DNA of 64,000 bases from Asterella californica (taxonomy: Eukaryota > Streptophyta > Marchantiopsida > Marchantiales > Aytoniaceae), in contig JAYKYS010000006.1 of assembly GCA_036924285.1 (NCBI GenBank), positions 26,386,001 through 26,450,000 of the forward strand, read 5' to 3'. This document shows positions 49,999 through 62,724 of the stretch, piece by piece. A program made the position numbers and the translations under genes. The notes below the pieces were generated by a model that was not told where the DNA came from, ran no database searches, and saw only the letters and a list, made by a program, of their open reading frames with translations. Numbering within the stretch: the stretch's first letter is position 1; the number at the start of each line of letters is the position of its first letter.

Positions 49999-50032
49999 AA
50001 CCTTAAAGGTGCATGAATGCACCTTTAAGGTT
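49999..50032. repeat. Perfect inverted repeat, 16-bp arms, 2-bp spacer
   Basis: AACCTTAAAGGTGCAT at 49,999-50,014 is exactly complementary to 50,017-50,032. The 34-base cruciform-capable unit lies 34 bases right of one palindrome and 13 bases left of another. Confidence 0.95.
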
Positions 50033-53000
50033 TGGGAAGGTATCGTCCATGCAGTTTATGGATGACAACCCTCCAAATGCTCTAAATTGACTAACATAGT
50101 TCCAAATTGCTGAAAATCATAAGAAGTCAATTTGATCATTCTGCACAAGTCAGCCCTAAAAGGGATGATATATAGATTTGAGCCTAAAAAAATCATTCTG
50201 TTTCGAGAATTGAGATCAAAGATTGTGACGACACATTTCTTTCTCTCGCATGTTGATTTTTTCTTCTCATATAGATGAAATTGAGGTTCGATTAGACTTT
50301 CTTGACTTGGCATGACATCACATAAAAGAGACATATGTTTTGCTCTTGCTGATTCTCAAGATGTAAATTTTTGTACTAATTATAATAGTCGTAGAGTTAA
50401 CATCAGAATATAAAGACATCCAAAAGCTATATTTCACAACTACATCAAACGTTTTTCTCCTCAACATGGTTCACTTATAGAGGTGCGTTTCAATCTTTTC
50501 TTTTTATTTTGTATTTCTTTCATTGATTATAGATTCGTTTTTTATTATTTCACCATGTAGTGCTTATGCCTTGGTCATCCATGGATTCCACTTATGACTA
50601 GACATTTCAAGACTAAACAAGCTAGTGGTATCTATGCAATCTAATGATATCTTCAGACACTTAAGTCCTTCTTACCTCCTTATTCAAGCGTCCTTCTCCT
50701 GTCTACTTCTCTATTTCTAAGCATCCGTGGATTATGTGGATGTATGCATCTTCATCCATCGATGTAGTCCTCTAATTGTCTTCTTCTTGTGCACATACAT
50801 GCAATCCATAGATGTCATCCTCATAAACATCATTTTTTTTCTTGACCACTCCTTCTTTCTTTTTGACATCCATGCACTTCCTAGATGTTTGTGCCACTTT
50901 CTTGAACTCGTTCCTCTTCATCCGCTAGCATCTGTGCATTGCATAGACGTGATCCCTTTTGGCTCAAGCGTTCTATAGATCTGCTCGTCTTACTTGCTTG
51001 TATCTATGTGTTAATCTCTTTAGTCTGCTCGAGCTTCATAATAATCTCATCTAGTTTTATATGTTCATATATTATTCATACCGATGTACTGAGACAGACA
51101 AGTGTATCGCTCAACTAATTCTGAATTATGACATTCATAAATGTATTTCCACATGTGAAACTCACTTTTATAAAATCTTGTGAAATTTATACATATATTT
51201 CTTGATTCTCCATGAACATTAGTATTGTACGGAGAGCCAATGAGCAAGGTCTTGGTTGTTATGAGCGGCTGTTTTGTGTACTATAAGAAATTCGTTAGAG
51301 TACATTAGACTACACATGTATATATCATCAATACAGAATATGATCAGCTAATAATCTAAAATGAACTCATCATTTATTTGAGAAAAATGTTAACTAAATA
51401 ATTTATTTTGTTTGAAATTTAATATCACTTATTATTTTTATAGTTCTTCAAATCAAATAATTTAAATTTGAAATAAATTATAATATTATTCATATTATAC
51501 CCTAGTGTTTAGTACTTTATCCATGAAGGAGGTTTTGTTTTATTTTTTCTAGTACTTTTTAAAATAGGATTAGAATGGTTATGAAATAATTATGTAATGA
51601 TTTACATAAGAACTAATTAAGCTAGTTGAGTATAAATCCTAATTAATTATAAAGTTGAAAAAAATCTTTAATATATACTGGTTATTTTTATATACTGCAA
51701 TTTTTAAGAAAAAAACAGTCTGAAATATTTATATGTTTATTTAGTCCATATAAAAAGAAATTCAACTTCGAGGATAAGTCCTCATATTAAGCTCTATAGG
51801 AAGTAGTACATGGATGTTTTTTAAATTATATGCAAGTCATAAATAAAATGTAATAATTCAGCTTGACCAAGAGAAAATTCTTCTTCGTGTGTCAATATTC
51901 TATAGACTTCTTTTCATTTGAGAGATTAGCAAATAATACTTGTAGGAATATCTTTTTGAGTTAGCTCATAATTAATAAGTAAGTTAAATATTCTGAATTT
52001 GATATGTATAATTAATGCTCAAGGTGTAATAAATATTTAGAAGATCAGGTCTCATCACGATAATAGATTATAAGTGTAAAGAGATAAAACTGAATGTAAC
52101 ATCTAACAGAAAAGAGAGTTCAGGGAGAGGTCACAATAGCTACACTCACTACTCTCTTCAATGTGAATGAAGCTCTCATTACCTTTCAATTACAATACTA
52201 AGAGTTCATTTTCAAGTTGTACATTAACACTATGTTACATCAGTAAATATTCAGAGAGTACTGACAGTATAGAAGGATCAAAAAAATAACTATAGAAACA
52301 ACCTTTATCTTGCAAGTGAGTTCTGGACTAAAAAAAGAACTGTTTCAGTTACAATACTAAGAGTTCATCTTCAAACATCAAGATATTTGAAGAAATACTA
52401 GGTGTACAAAATGGCCCCGAAAAAATTATTATTTTTGAAATATTCCGTTAGTCAATTGCAATGATCAGCTTAGATACAACCTATCTCCACATAAGAATTG
52501 ATTCTCTTGCAATATTTTCTTCGGTCACTCGTTACACAATGTTTAGAGGACTGATTCTCTCTTTGTGACTACTTTTGTTTGGGTGTTCTTTTTGGCTAAT
52601 TCACATTTGTAAAATATGAATGGAAATATAATGTCTCATAAAATATATTATACATATATCCATGAACTTGACTTTATTTCAAATAACAAGATGGCATAGA
52701 ATCTTGTCACCACCAAAATGTATTTCTTGTATTCACAATTATAAATTTTATAATAATATTATTAAAATCGAACTCGATCATAATCTAATAGACAAAATAA
52801 GTCTTTCTCTTCAACACATTGCTAAGCTTTTCGGGAACCGGCCGTACATACGCGTCTATCAACATCGTATCAGTCGGATTTTGACAATGAATTGAATATT
52901 TTATTTTTCTAATATTCTCACGAAATATTACTAGACCAAATCACTTTCTTTTCTTGCACCTTATTCGAACAAGAAAGAAACTAATTCCATTACTTCTTTG

Positions 53001-53374
53001 ATTCTTTGATTCTACTTTATACTAATAACTGCTCTTTGCTATTGTTAACTTATTTGTCACAAAACTGTATTGGTATATCCTCATTGCTCAATTACTGATG
53101 ACATAAATATCTATATTTTATTGTGTTCCATCGGTGAAAACTTTCAAAAGATAAAGAATGCATATTTGAGATGCATTATTGATTATCCCCAAGAGCACAA
53201 AACTACTGAAACACCTATGGGAATACGAGATCGTATATTCTCTACTTACCTGGGATGAACGTAATTAGTTTTGAAATAATCGGAATACATTATTGTCCAT
53301 GATTTTCTACGGTATTCTTTTGTAAGCATGAACTCAACTAGGGATTATTATCATAATGGTAGTAAAGAGAACCT

Positions 53375-53416
53375 ATGTAAAGTAATATGTAAAGTAAAAA
53401 ACATATTACTTTACAT
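53375..53416. repeat. Perfect inverted repeat, 16-bp arms, 10-bp loop
   Basis: ATGTAAAGTAATATGT (53,375-53,390) pairs exactly with ACATATTACTTTACAT (53,401-53,416). The loop repeats part of the arm (AAAGTAA), suggesting replication slippage or a foldback element. Confidence 0.95.
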
Positions 53417-54981
53417 ATCTATTTCATTGTGAATATGGGAACTTGTATTCGATTTTTGTTATCGGAGAGGATGTGAATATTATGTAAAAGTACTATACCA
53501 AATTATAATAAAATCTTATAAAATCTAAGTATATTTATAAATAAATTTATTTATAAATGTTAAATGATAAACACACCTAGAGTTACGATCCAGAAAAACT
53601 CACAAAGCGAGCGAAAATCATCGCACCTCTAAAACTATAAAGTGAGGGAAGTTCCTTAAAAACACACGTTGATTTAATCTAAATATAAATTTATTAAAGA
53701 AAATATAGGTAATAAATGAAAATATAAACCCCAGCATATTTGCCTCCTCCATCAGAAGATGGAGAGGGTATACACGGGTGGTCACATATAATGATAAGAC
53801 GTCTTGACTGGTAAAATAATGAGAACAATAAGCACCTTTTGGTTTTCTTTCTTTTCCTCTCACCGCATTAGTGATGGGCATTACGTTAGTGACATTTTAC
53901 AGAGGAGGACTTAAAGTGTTAAATAAGGAGAAAAGAGAAAAATATTTCTAAATTTCTAAAGTAGACTGAATATTTTATTCCTGATTTCATAACATTCATC
54001 TCATCTTCCATTTTGTGGTTCAACATGTATGTTTTTAAAATATAAAAAACCTAAAACTGTACCTTCTTTTTAGTGATAATCTATATGCGGTATTAAGGAG
54101 TGACCGACTCTATTACTGTATAAGGAGTAGCATAAAAGTACAATTCCATGAGCATCATTTACCATCTCTTTCTATTCCTTGTAAAAATGTATGGCTAGGT
54201 GTTATTGTCAAAGTGCACGTACAATATAGTAGTGAGTTCCATATAAAATAACCACCACAAATTGGTGTCAATATTCATTTCCATCGCTCCTAGATTTTCT
54301 GGTAAAGCTCTACAAGAAAGGATTCATTAAAAGGCTGGCTGTGTTTAGTATGTGCTAGATCTAAGGACCGTGTACTCAATATCACAATTCTATATTATTT
54401 TCTATTTCGATCAATAATAATGACTTATGCTTTTTAACATTTTTACTCTCTTATACATTTGCAGTAATCACTGTACCTTTGTTCGTTACTTGCGGCACTT
54501 TTTGTATTGTATTGTATATACTTCTATCGTTATATTATTCCTATTTACTGTTATGACCAGATTATTATTGCAAATGGTGTGATTGACTTCTTCGGTTCCT
54601 TTCATAGTTCGGTAGATCGTAATGCAATTAAGTGTTAATGTGGATCTCAGAGTTCAAAAGATTGTGGATTTACTAGTTACCTCTTACTACCAGTATTTCA
54701 ATGTTGGGAAGTTGAATATTATATGCATGGGCTTTTCAGAAGAGGACACGTACATAACACGTACTGGAAATCTTTGACCGTCATTGGTTGGGACGAAGTT
54801 TGGAATTTGTTATAAAGAGGTGATGGTTAAATATTACATGTTTATACAAATATAAACATGTATATATATATATATTTACACATTTATATCAACTATAAAT
54901 AGCATAAACTATTATTTCTAAATAAATATCAAACTAGAAACAATTTTCATAATTATTATATACTATACGAATTAAAATTAG

Positions 54982-55006
54982 GGAAGAGTTTCGGAAAAAC
55001 TCTTCC
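54982..55006. repeat. Hairpin with 10-bp perfect stem
   Basis: GGAAGAGTTT pairs with AAACTCTTCC across five bases, and TTAG/CTAA can extend it with a bulge. It marks the right border of the AT-rich block. Confidence 0.85.
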
Positions 55007-55264
55007 TAATATAAAAAACGCACTCCTATATGATTCCAAACGTACAAGTCTGGGACCTTGATGCAGTACACATAAATGAATACCCATCCGAAGTAGAAGA
55101 GGTGATAATTAGTACAAGGAAATTAGACTCTAATAATATGTTGAGAGTGCATGAAAAAACAGAGCAGAAAAGCAGTAAATTTAATATCATATGGATCAGG
55201 TTTGAAAAGGCTAGTTGGCCGCAGTACAAGACATTCCGATTTTCGGTCGTACGATCTTCATCGT

Positions 55265-55465
55265 ATAACGGCAAGTGTATGTCAGGAATACACCACCGTC
55301 GACAATCGAGGGGACCTTCCATCAGCTGTTTTGTGAGCCGTAAGATTCTTCATCCACGGCTTACTGATAACGGCAAGTGTATGTCAGGAATGTACACCAC
55401 CGTCGACAATCGAGGGGACCGTCCCTGAGATGTTTTGCTAGCCGTGAATGCTGCATCCACGGCTT
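55265..55465. repeat. Two-unit tandem duplication, 102-bp period
   Basis: Units start at 55,265 and 55,367. Both contain ATAACGGCAAGTGTATGTCA, CACCACCGTCGACAATCGAG and CATCCACGGCTT. The right unit also has an imperfect inverted pair (AGCCGTGAATGC / GCATCCACGGCT). Located ~650 bp upstream of the PEX16 start codon. Confidence 0.9.
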
Positions 55466-56108
55466 TGGCCGCATGATTCCTTGAGCACTATCAGGAAACG
55501 CAACGCCGCCGACGGGGCTAGGAATTCGAATATCGCGATAACTGAGAGACAAGTGAAGATAGCTTCGACGGGAGTTAACGTCGGGTGGATGATACGCGGA
55601 GAGTACGGTATGCCCCTGCAGGTCGAAACGGGAACTGTGGAACGCCGTGGACCGTGGACGTACAACGTCGTAGAGTAAGCACTTCGAAGAGTCGGCGATC
55701 AGCTTCAGGATAGGTTCGGTGAGAGTTACCGTCGAGAATCAGGGGATCGAGACGGGACGATGAGCAAGCCTCGGAACAGAAACGGGAGAGCTTAGACGAA
55801 AGGCCTGGTTCTTCTGCTTGGGGCGGCTCTCGTCTGGCGAGAGTCCGACTGGAAGAGGAAGGAAAGAACAGGAAAGGGGAAGAAAAGCGGGTAGTTTTGA
55901 AGGAGAGGATTTTGGATTGCGTTTGGTGGGGTTTAGGAGCCGGAATTTGAACATGCCGACGACATGCTGGTAGGGAGGAGGAGAAGAGCGAATTGTGATG
56001 TCTAAATTGCGACGCCGGAAAGTTTGCAGGCAAGAATTGAGCTTTGCAGGGTTTTAGAGTTGTAGAAGTTTGACCGTGTAGGATCGGCGAAGATCCACAG
56101 GTGTAGAA
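55466..56108 (+). promoter_or_regulatory. PEX16 promoter and 5' leader
   Basis: A CpG-richer interval between the AT-rich block and the PEX16 start. The last ~300 bases are purine-rich on the plus strand (GGAAGAGGAAGGAAAG-type), consistent with a transcribed leader. A 191-codon open frame runs on the opposite strand (55,575-56,150) and overlaps the PEX16 start; its Ser/Pro/Phe-rich composition is what the complement of a purine-rich leader gives, so it is not called a gene. No TATA box is assigned. Confidence 0.5.
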
Positions 56109-59100
56109 ATGATGGAAGCTTACAAGGAGTGGGTGCGGCACAATCGGCAATGGATCTCTTCCATCGAAAGTCTTGCCAATGTGAGAATTTCAGTTTTCTT
56201 TCCTTGTCTCCCGCAGCTTGAAAGGTTTGTTCGCTCTGGTGGTTTGGTCTCCTTTTCGTGCCTTGAATGCGGGTTTCTTTCTCAGAATCAGCCGATTATC
56301 TTGTCCAAGGTCGACTGATGGACATTCAGCTGGAAACTCAATTCTCCTCTGAGATCTGGAGTTATCGTTCTGCGTAGATTTCTGCCTTCCAGGATATAGG
56401 GATCCGTATTCCCCGCCCTTAGATGCTTAGGCCTCATGCACCGAATTCTGTTGTGTAAGGTCAGTTTGAAATATACACTGGGAGTGTTCATGGACAATGA
56501 ATTCATGCCGACTGTCGTGTGGAGAGTGTTCCAGCGTTCTCATAGATTTTGTAGACAACAATTATAACGGTTCTACTTGTTCGTTTGATCAGACTGCGAC
56601 GTGGTTCTTGCCAGATCGTTTCGCAAATTACGAGCTGGCCTCTGAAGCTGGTACACTTTCTGACCCTGAGCAATTACGCAATTCGAATTTACTGAAGGGA
56701 AAATGTTGTTGCTAGTTCTAGTGGAAGAACTATGACCCCATGTGACCCGTCATACACAGAAGGAAATGAACTTAGGAAGGAAGTTTTTGCGCATTATAAC
56801 CATCTTAGTGCAATCAGCTGAACTAGAGAATCAGCCTATAAGAACTTTGCATGAGACAACTCACACAAAGCCATCAATTGTGCAGGATAGGTCAATGTTG
56901 AGCTGTGCTGTAAGATTCAAACTTTATCAGTGAACCATTATCTCTGGATGACCTAAATAAGGTCCTCGATCCCCAAGATGACCATCTCAGTGAGGAGCAG
57001 ACACTCTCCTTGCTGAATTTCTATAAGTTCACATTCTCTAGCTAATTCTGCATCTGCACTTGAGACTTCTGACGAGCAGAGCAGTGAACATCACTTGTCA
57101 TGTTAATACAAGTGATTCAATCACGCTAGTTCCTAACATTACAGAATCAGTTAAGGTTACATGGCGAACCAAGGCACTGTGCTGTAGCTGTACAAATTGG
57201 ATTTTGTGATGGTTTTCTTGGCAGTGAGTAGGCCAGAGAACTTTCGTAACTTCGAATCTTTTGCATATTTGCAGTTTCAACTATGCTGGGGCTAGTGACT
57301 GTTATGAACCAGCACATCGTTGAAACCGCTCCACCTGCTCCACGTCACACAAGTGGAGTTGTTCCGCAGCCGACACCTGCTTCACGACTTGAACATGAGG
57401 ATTTTCCATGGGCTTTATGCGTTTCTGTCATGAAGGAGGTTGAGGTGCTAACTGAAATGGCTGCGGAGACCTACTTAGGAAGAGATCAGAAGTGGGCACC
57501 AGTAGCATCGGTTGAGGCTATGAAGTAGGTTACGCTTGAACTATCCCCTACTACTTTTGTGCAGGTCTATTATCTAGACCGAACAGTTTTTGCTTCAGTA
57601 AAGGATTTCTGGATGTTTAGGGTTCAAGATTTTGTAGTTAATGAGCTTTCAGTTCTACATAACTAGGTATCGTCCTGAAAGAAGTCGCTCTGGGCTGAAA
57701 TGCTTATTGCACATGTGGTGCAGATGGACTTGTGACGGGGAGAGTGCTGACTTTTGTCTTCTCGTAACTTGCTGTGCATCTGGGCTGGTCAATCAGGGCA
57801 CTTCTAAGACTGATAATTCTGCGGAAAAGCGGGTATAAGTTGGTACTTGATGGGGGAGAAACAAAGAATACGGAACGCTCCACTGAAAGTTCAGGGCACT
57901 TCAGTCCCGAGGATCACAGCAGGCGCGTTCCACAAGGGCAGGATAGGTCTCGGAGACCTGGATATCAAGCTCCAGGGCCTAGTAGGCCGAACATAGATCC
58001 TGGTTTCTATCCCCGAAATCTGGAGGGTCGAGCCATGCAAGCCATGCAGAAGTTCGGTGCTCACAACACCGGACCTAATAGACCGTCATGGGTCAGGCAA
58101 AGATCGAGTCCTCCACGGGAATTTAGTACTATTGAGCAACAAACATGTATGCGACTAACCACCGTGTAGCAGTTACTAGTTCACTGTATACTCCAAGGTA
58201 TTTGAGGAGAATATAGCGTCAGGATGAGTGAAGATCGTGTGTGTTTTCTGAAGCTCACTGATGGCGGTAGACGGAGTAGAAGTAGAGTCCTGCGAGGAAT
58301 TTGAGAAGCTTTGATCCACATGCGACCGTGCGGGTCTAGTACATTTAGATTGATACGAGCACACCCTCTGTTTTCCAAACCTTGTAGTAACGAGGTCTTT
58401 TGTAATGTCTGCAGATATTCCTAGACCGCTTCCAGTTGAGGTGAAGCACGAGCCGGCCTACAACATTAGAGGGTTCGTAGTCGGGGAGGTTCTTCTTATT
58501 TCGAGGCCACTTCTCTATGTGTTGTTAGTATGGAGGTACGGCCTAAAATCTTGGAGGCCGTGGTTATCAGCGCTATCTGTTGACCTGATTGGAATGTACC
58601 TCGTCTCCGATGCGACTTATCAAGCTGACAGACGATTGGCATCAGAAAGGTCACCTGATACGCAGCAAGCAAATGCAAGCTCGTTATCAGTCCGTGAACG
58701 ACAAGAGGTTGGATTCTGAACCAACTGGAGGTCGAAGTATCGAAAAGGAAGAGGAACTTATGAATTAAACTAGTTTGAGATTATCGGCTCTTTTGTTCTG
58801 TTATACCTACTTGCACGCTTCTGGTTCAGAATATTGCACATTCTAAACTCAAACTCAGACTAACTTAACTACTTGCACGTAACTTGATTTTTGGCTTGGC
58901 CCAGCTTAGACGAAGGCAACTACTTTGGGCGCTATATGTCATGCGGAATCCATTTTTTGACCGCTACACAAGGTGCAACTTTTTACCTGCTTTGCGGTGA
59001 AGGTTTTACTTCTTATGAGAACGGAGGCATCATGGGATCGTTTTGCTCCACCACAAACTAAATATGTCCTCTTGATCTTAAACAGGCGTCCTCTGGAGAG

Positions 59101-59335
59101 AATTGAGGGATTTTTGTCCCCAGTGCCAATAGTTGGCACTTTGGCAGGTGTGGAATCGAGCTGGAGCTTCTATTTTTCTTTTTAAATGAGTAACCAGCTG
59201 ATTATTTCTTTCTTTTCTCTGTGTTCTAGAGCTTGCGTGATTGACCGTGTAATACGCGTTCTCACTTACGCAGGAAAAGCAGTTGAGCTCTTATACGCGG
59301 TGCAAGGGTTTTATTCATACACTGCAGCATCTTAA
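56109..59335 (+). CDS. PEX16: Peroxin 16, peroxisomal membrane biogenesis protein
   Basis: Eight coding exons: 56,109-56,180; 56,593-56,650; 57,275-57,524; 57,797-58,146; 58,415-58,707; 58,905-58,972; 59,086-59,147; 59,274-59,335. All introns are GT-AG and all phases agree, giving 404 residues ending in TAA (Arabidopsis PEX16/SSE1 is 367). Landmarks: MEAYKEWVRHNRQWI at the N-terminus; TWFLPDRF; NQHIVETAPPAP (exon 3); LRKSGYKLVLDGGET and NLEGRAMQAM (exon 4); GEVLLISRPLLYVLLVWRYG (residues ~267-286, hydrophobic membrane region); LRRRQLLWALYVMRNPFFDR; and AVELLYAVQGFYSYTAAS at the C-terminus. PEX16 is an integral membrane protein that, with PEX3 and PEX19, inserts peroxisomal membrane proteins at ER and peroxisome. 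Two consecutive ATGs open the frame; the second starts the conserved MEAYK. A Pro/Arg/Ser-rich linker in exon 4 accounts for some of the extra length. No breaks are seen. Confidence 0.95.
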
Positions 59336-59790
59336 AAGGTCTAACTTGAAGGCACTCGCTAGCATTCATGCATTACCAAATCAGAATCCTGGTACGTAAT
59401 CACAATCCTTAAGGTGGTTGTTACGTCTCTCTTCCATGAATTCCAACCCTGCGTGTTATTCTTGTAGAGCTTTCCTTTTGAACAAACAGTAACATCAGTT
59501 TGTTCATTGGCGCTTGCAGCCCACCATCGTTCAGGATAAAAGACTGCTCGTTGATGGTTCCTGGAAATTTGAAGAGCCTGCTAGTAACGGTAGCCGGCCA
59601 TTTTTCTCCCGGACATTGTTGATGTCCTCGGATTTTGTAAAGATAACCCCCCGATGGAGGTTTCATGTACAAAGAAATATTAAGTGATCTTCCATGTTAC
59701 ATCTGCACCATCAGATCACCCCGCTTTTATGCAGGTGGATCACCTAAAGCAGATTCACACGTAAATAAAATGCCACCGTTTCAGTCACGT
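59336..59790 (+). terminator. PEX16 3' untranslated region with candidate poly(A) signal
   Basis: AATAAA at 59,764-59,769, ~430 bases past the stop. No conserved exon lies between, although several GT/AG-like sites do, so a spliced 3' UTR cannot be excluded. Confidence 0.4.
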
Positions 59791-62724
59791 CAGTGGGGAT
59801 GGTTTTCGGCTTCTGCACGAACTTTGCAGTCTCAGTGGTTATAGAGTGTAGTTAATCCTGTGGGAGTTATCGGAGTACCCGGCTAGGGCCCTTTGTTAAC
59901 TTTTGAATTACTTCCTCATTAGCCAGGCTGGGGCGAGGAGTCACTTGAGAGTATGTTTCTCACTAGGTTGAGCGCAGACAGGATATTCTATCTCTGTTAG
60001 TTAGGGTATGTTCTATCCCTGTTAGTTCATCCTTGAAGGGTTTTGTAGGTAAGTTTTCGGTGAAGTTTGGGGTTGTCCATGAACATCGTAGGTTTGTTCT
60101 GTTTGTCGACTACTCTTCTGGAGACCGATGACTTGAGTATGAGTGGTGCAACCTCATTTGTGGGCTAGTCAGAGGTGATCTTGGTATACATTGGATCCGA
60201 GGAGGTCTCTCAATGGTCGAATGTGTAAAGTTGCCGACGGTTCATTTCAGGGCGCGCTGTCAAGAGCCTGGTAACATGCTCGAGATCTGTTTATGTTTGT
60301 GGTGCGGATAGATTTTTAGCGCGGAGCAGGGGAGTATGTTGGACGAAGTGTGAGCTAGATAGGAACACACGAAGACTGAGTTGTTCTTATTGCGGTTTTG
60401 GAGCTCATCCTGGTGTTCTGTACCAAAAATGAACAGTAGTTTTAGCATACATGGCCACCAGAGAGTATCACTTAAACACAACGGAGATACGACAATATTT
60501 AGTTTTTTGAACTCTCAGTTCTTCTTGGGACTGAGAACTGACGAATGGTTGATTAAAGGTGGCTTGTTCGCACTGAACGTATGTTTTGCTGTCCGGATTT
60601 GCTGTACTCTTCTGTTACTGTATGTGTTGGATACTACTGGACATGGGGTTGCGAGATATGGATCATAAAGTAGGCTGCACGCGATGGAGATATAAACCGA
60701 TTCGCACTGACGCTGTCAACCATTCGCCGTCAGGCACAGACTACAGGTTCGAATGTATTCACCGACACGATCGGGATGAAGGCATGAAACCTATTTCAGA
60801 CGAAACGACCTTGTACAACCGCCTTTGAAACAGCTTGTATCAAGATTCCGGGAAATTCAGAAGGTATCCGCAGAGAACTTTTGTTATGGTCTGGTTATAC
60901 ATTGCGGACTGGTGTTAAGTGGTACATTGAACGACTGCTATGCTGGAATCACAGCCGTAAGGTTGATAGAATACGCCTGTTTGCCACGGACTCAGAATGC
61001 ATGGGTGGATGGATGTCCGCATAAGCTGTAGAGCGTCTCCTGGCATAAAGCCGCATTGCGTTAGAAGCAGACATACAGTGTTTTCGTTCATTATCACCAG
61101 TGCAAGCGGACGTTCGGTGCCACTAGTGTAAGTATTTATCCGAGGAAACATACATAAGCGTAAACTACAGTGTTTTAATTCATTGATACCAAGCAAGCGA
61201 AGGTTCGGTGTTAAAAGTGTAAGTACTTATCTGCTTTCACACCAACCACTTAGGCTGCGTGGATCTACCAGAATCCTCGGCGACCCTCACGTTAGCAGGA
61301 GCAATGCACATGCAAATTCCGAATCAAGTATCTTCTCAGCCGGATTTTCGCTCATGGAGTTTCCCAACTACTGGACTCGCAGTTTGAGTTCTTCTATAGA
61401 GCATAGTAGCATGCAAGAGAAAACGTTTAGATCAGCTGGTGTTCAAATCCTCTATGGGCTATGGGGAGGAACATCGGTTCACGGGAACGTGGTCCGGCCC
61501 TGTATTGGAACGTTGTAGCATAGATTTCTTTATGATACGGACGATCCGTAACAACTAAGTAGTAGGTGGATGTAACATGGAGTTGCACGGCGTCTGTAGA
61601 GCGTCTTCCTATGAGCGTTGGCATTGTACTTTCCAGAGCCCCGTGCCGAGTGACAAAACGTTAGGCACCAGTTCCGGGGCAATGGAAAATTACAAGGGCA
61701 ACGCTCACAGAAAATAGGAACGTACGACGATCCAGTAATGCTGCCAATGACTTTTCCTCAAGTGTAAAATGGGTATCCATCTCTGTGTTAGACGGAAGTA
61801 CTTCCATTCATAACAGCAGTTCCGCACAACATGCCGGACCTGCTGTCAAGGTTGGATGTGACAAAAAACGCCCAAACTTGCCCGAATCTGCTTTTCTAGC
61901 TCGATGAACAACTCTCACCACGCGATTCTTGGCCGAAAGGTCGCAAAATAGGAACCAGAAGCGTAGAACCAGACTCTCTTGAAGCCCCAACAGCTCGGCA
62001 GGAAGCGTCTCGTGGCACGACTCCACTGCGAAAGTAAAGAGGATCTCACTGGAGAGGGGACGACACCCATTTATACGCAATCAAATCACGAGTACCGATC
62101 GTCCTCCACCCAAATTCGCTATAGTATCTCTACAATCGGGATTTGCAGGCGGCGAAGCGCCGTGGTTTCTGCCTTTCAACACCGTCGAAAGTCCAACGGA
62201 GAAAGTCTGAGTCAGTGATACCCGAATGAAGATGCATGTTGGGGGACGGTCAGATGAGAGTGGGATGACGGTAGTGCGACAGCTTTGTGACGGCTCCGAC
62301 GCCGCTCCATGATGCGAAGCCTCATAGTCGTGCAAGAAGGCGCGGATAAGGTTGTCGGGATTGCTCTCCAGCACACGCGCAGAACAGCGAACCTCGTCAT
62401 TTGGTGGAGACGGACGTGGCCCTAAGTCAGAATCCAGATGAATCCAGATGAATGCAGTTCAATCGTTCGATCAGTGAGTTCCACTACACTTTTGCATGAT
62501 TGCTTATTAAATCTACGGTCGTATTCAAGTTCTGAGGTTTCTCTGCATCTTGGAAACTCGTTCTGTGCATATTCTGTTTGACTGATCTCGAGACTGATTC
62601 TCCTCCGGCGGCAGCCAAAGGTTCTTGCTTCTTCCATCCAACCCAAAAGTTTCTCACGAAGAACGGCAAAGGTAACTGCTTAATTCGGGAGATAATGTCG
62701 CGGCTTAAATCTGAAAGAAAGAAA
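59791..62724. other. Intergenic, no gene recognised
   Basis: Frames up to 111 codons occur on both strands without recognisable motifs. 61,800-62,420 is GC-richer and has overlapping minus frames (61,808-62,374) with no family match. An imperfect duplication at 61,075-61,231 is listed separately. Confidence 0.4.
61075..61231. repeat. Imperfect direct duplication, ~65-bp units, 92-bp offset
   Basis: Units at 61,075 and 61,167 share ACAGTGTTTT, TTCATTRATACCA, GTTCGGTG and AGTGTAAGTAYTTATC, with ~25 bases between them. Confidence 0.8.

Larger units (their letters stand above)
49027..51010. repeat. Cluster of imperfect palindromes built on ATCCATGCA/TGCATAGACG
   Basis: A ~20-base hairpin-like word recurs at least nine times: 49,027, 49,445-49,465, 49,519-49,535 (perfect TCCATGC/GCATGGA), 49,949-49,964, 50,046-50,062, 50,576, 50,722-50,742, 50,798, 50,868 and 50,930. 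Spacers are pyrimidine-rich (CTTCTTTT-type). Spacing is irregular, often 60-80 bases. It looks like a decayed minisatellite or repeated insertion of a foldback unit. Confidence 0.7.
46671..54980. other. Long gene-free AT-rich block
   Basis: About 8.3 kb with A+T clearly above the rest of the window and only short random frames. AT microsatellites occur at ~47,125 and ~54,860. I see no rRNA, tRNA, recognisable transposon protein or LTR pair. The notable content is the palindrome set listed separately. Confidence 0.7.

Noticed and set aside
5650..50062. Regularly spaced repeats suggestive of a CRISPR array
   Set aside because: Host is eukaryotic, spacing is irregular, and the repeats belong to MITEs, LTRs or palindromes.
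55575..56150. 191-codon minus-strand open frame upstream of PEX16
   Set aside because: It is antisense to the PEX16 leader and first exon; its Ser/Pro/Phe bias is explained by the purine-rich leader on the other strand, and no domain is visible.
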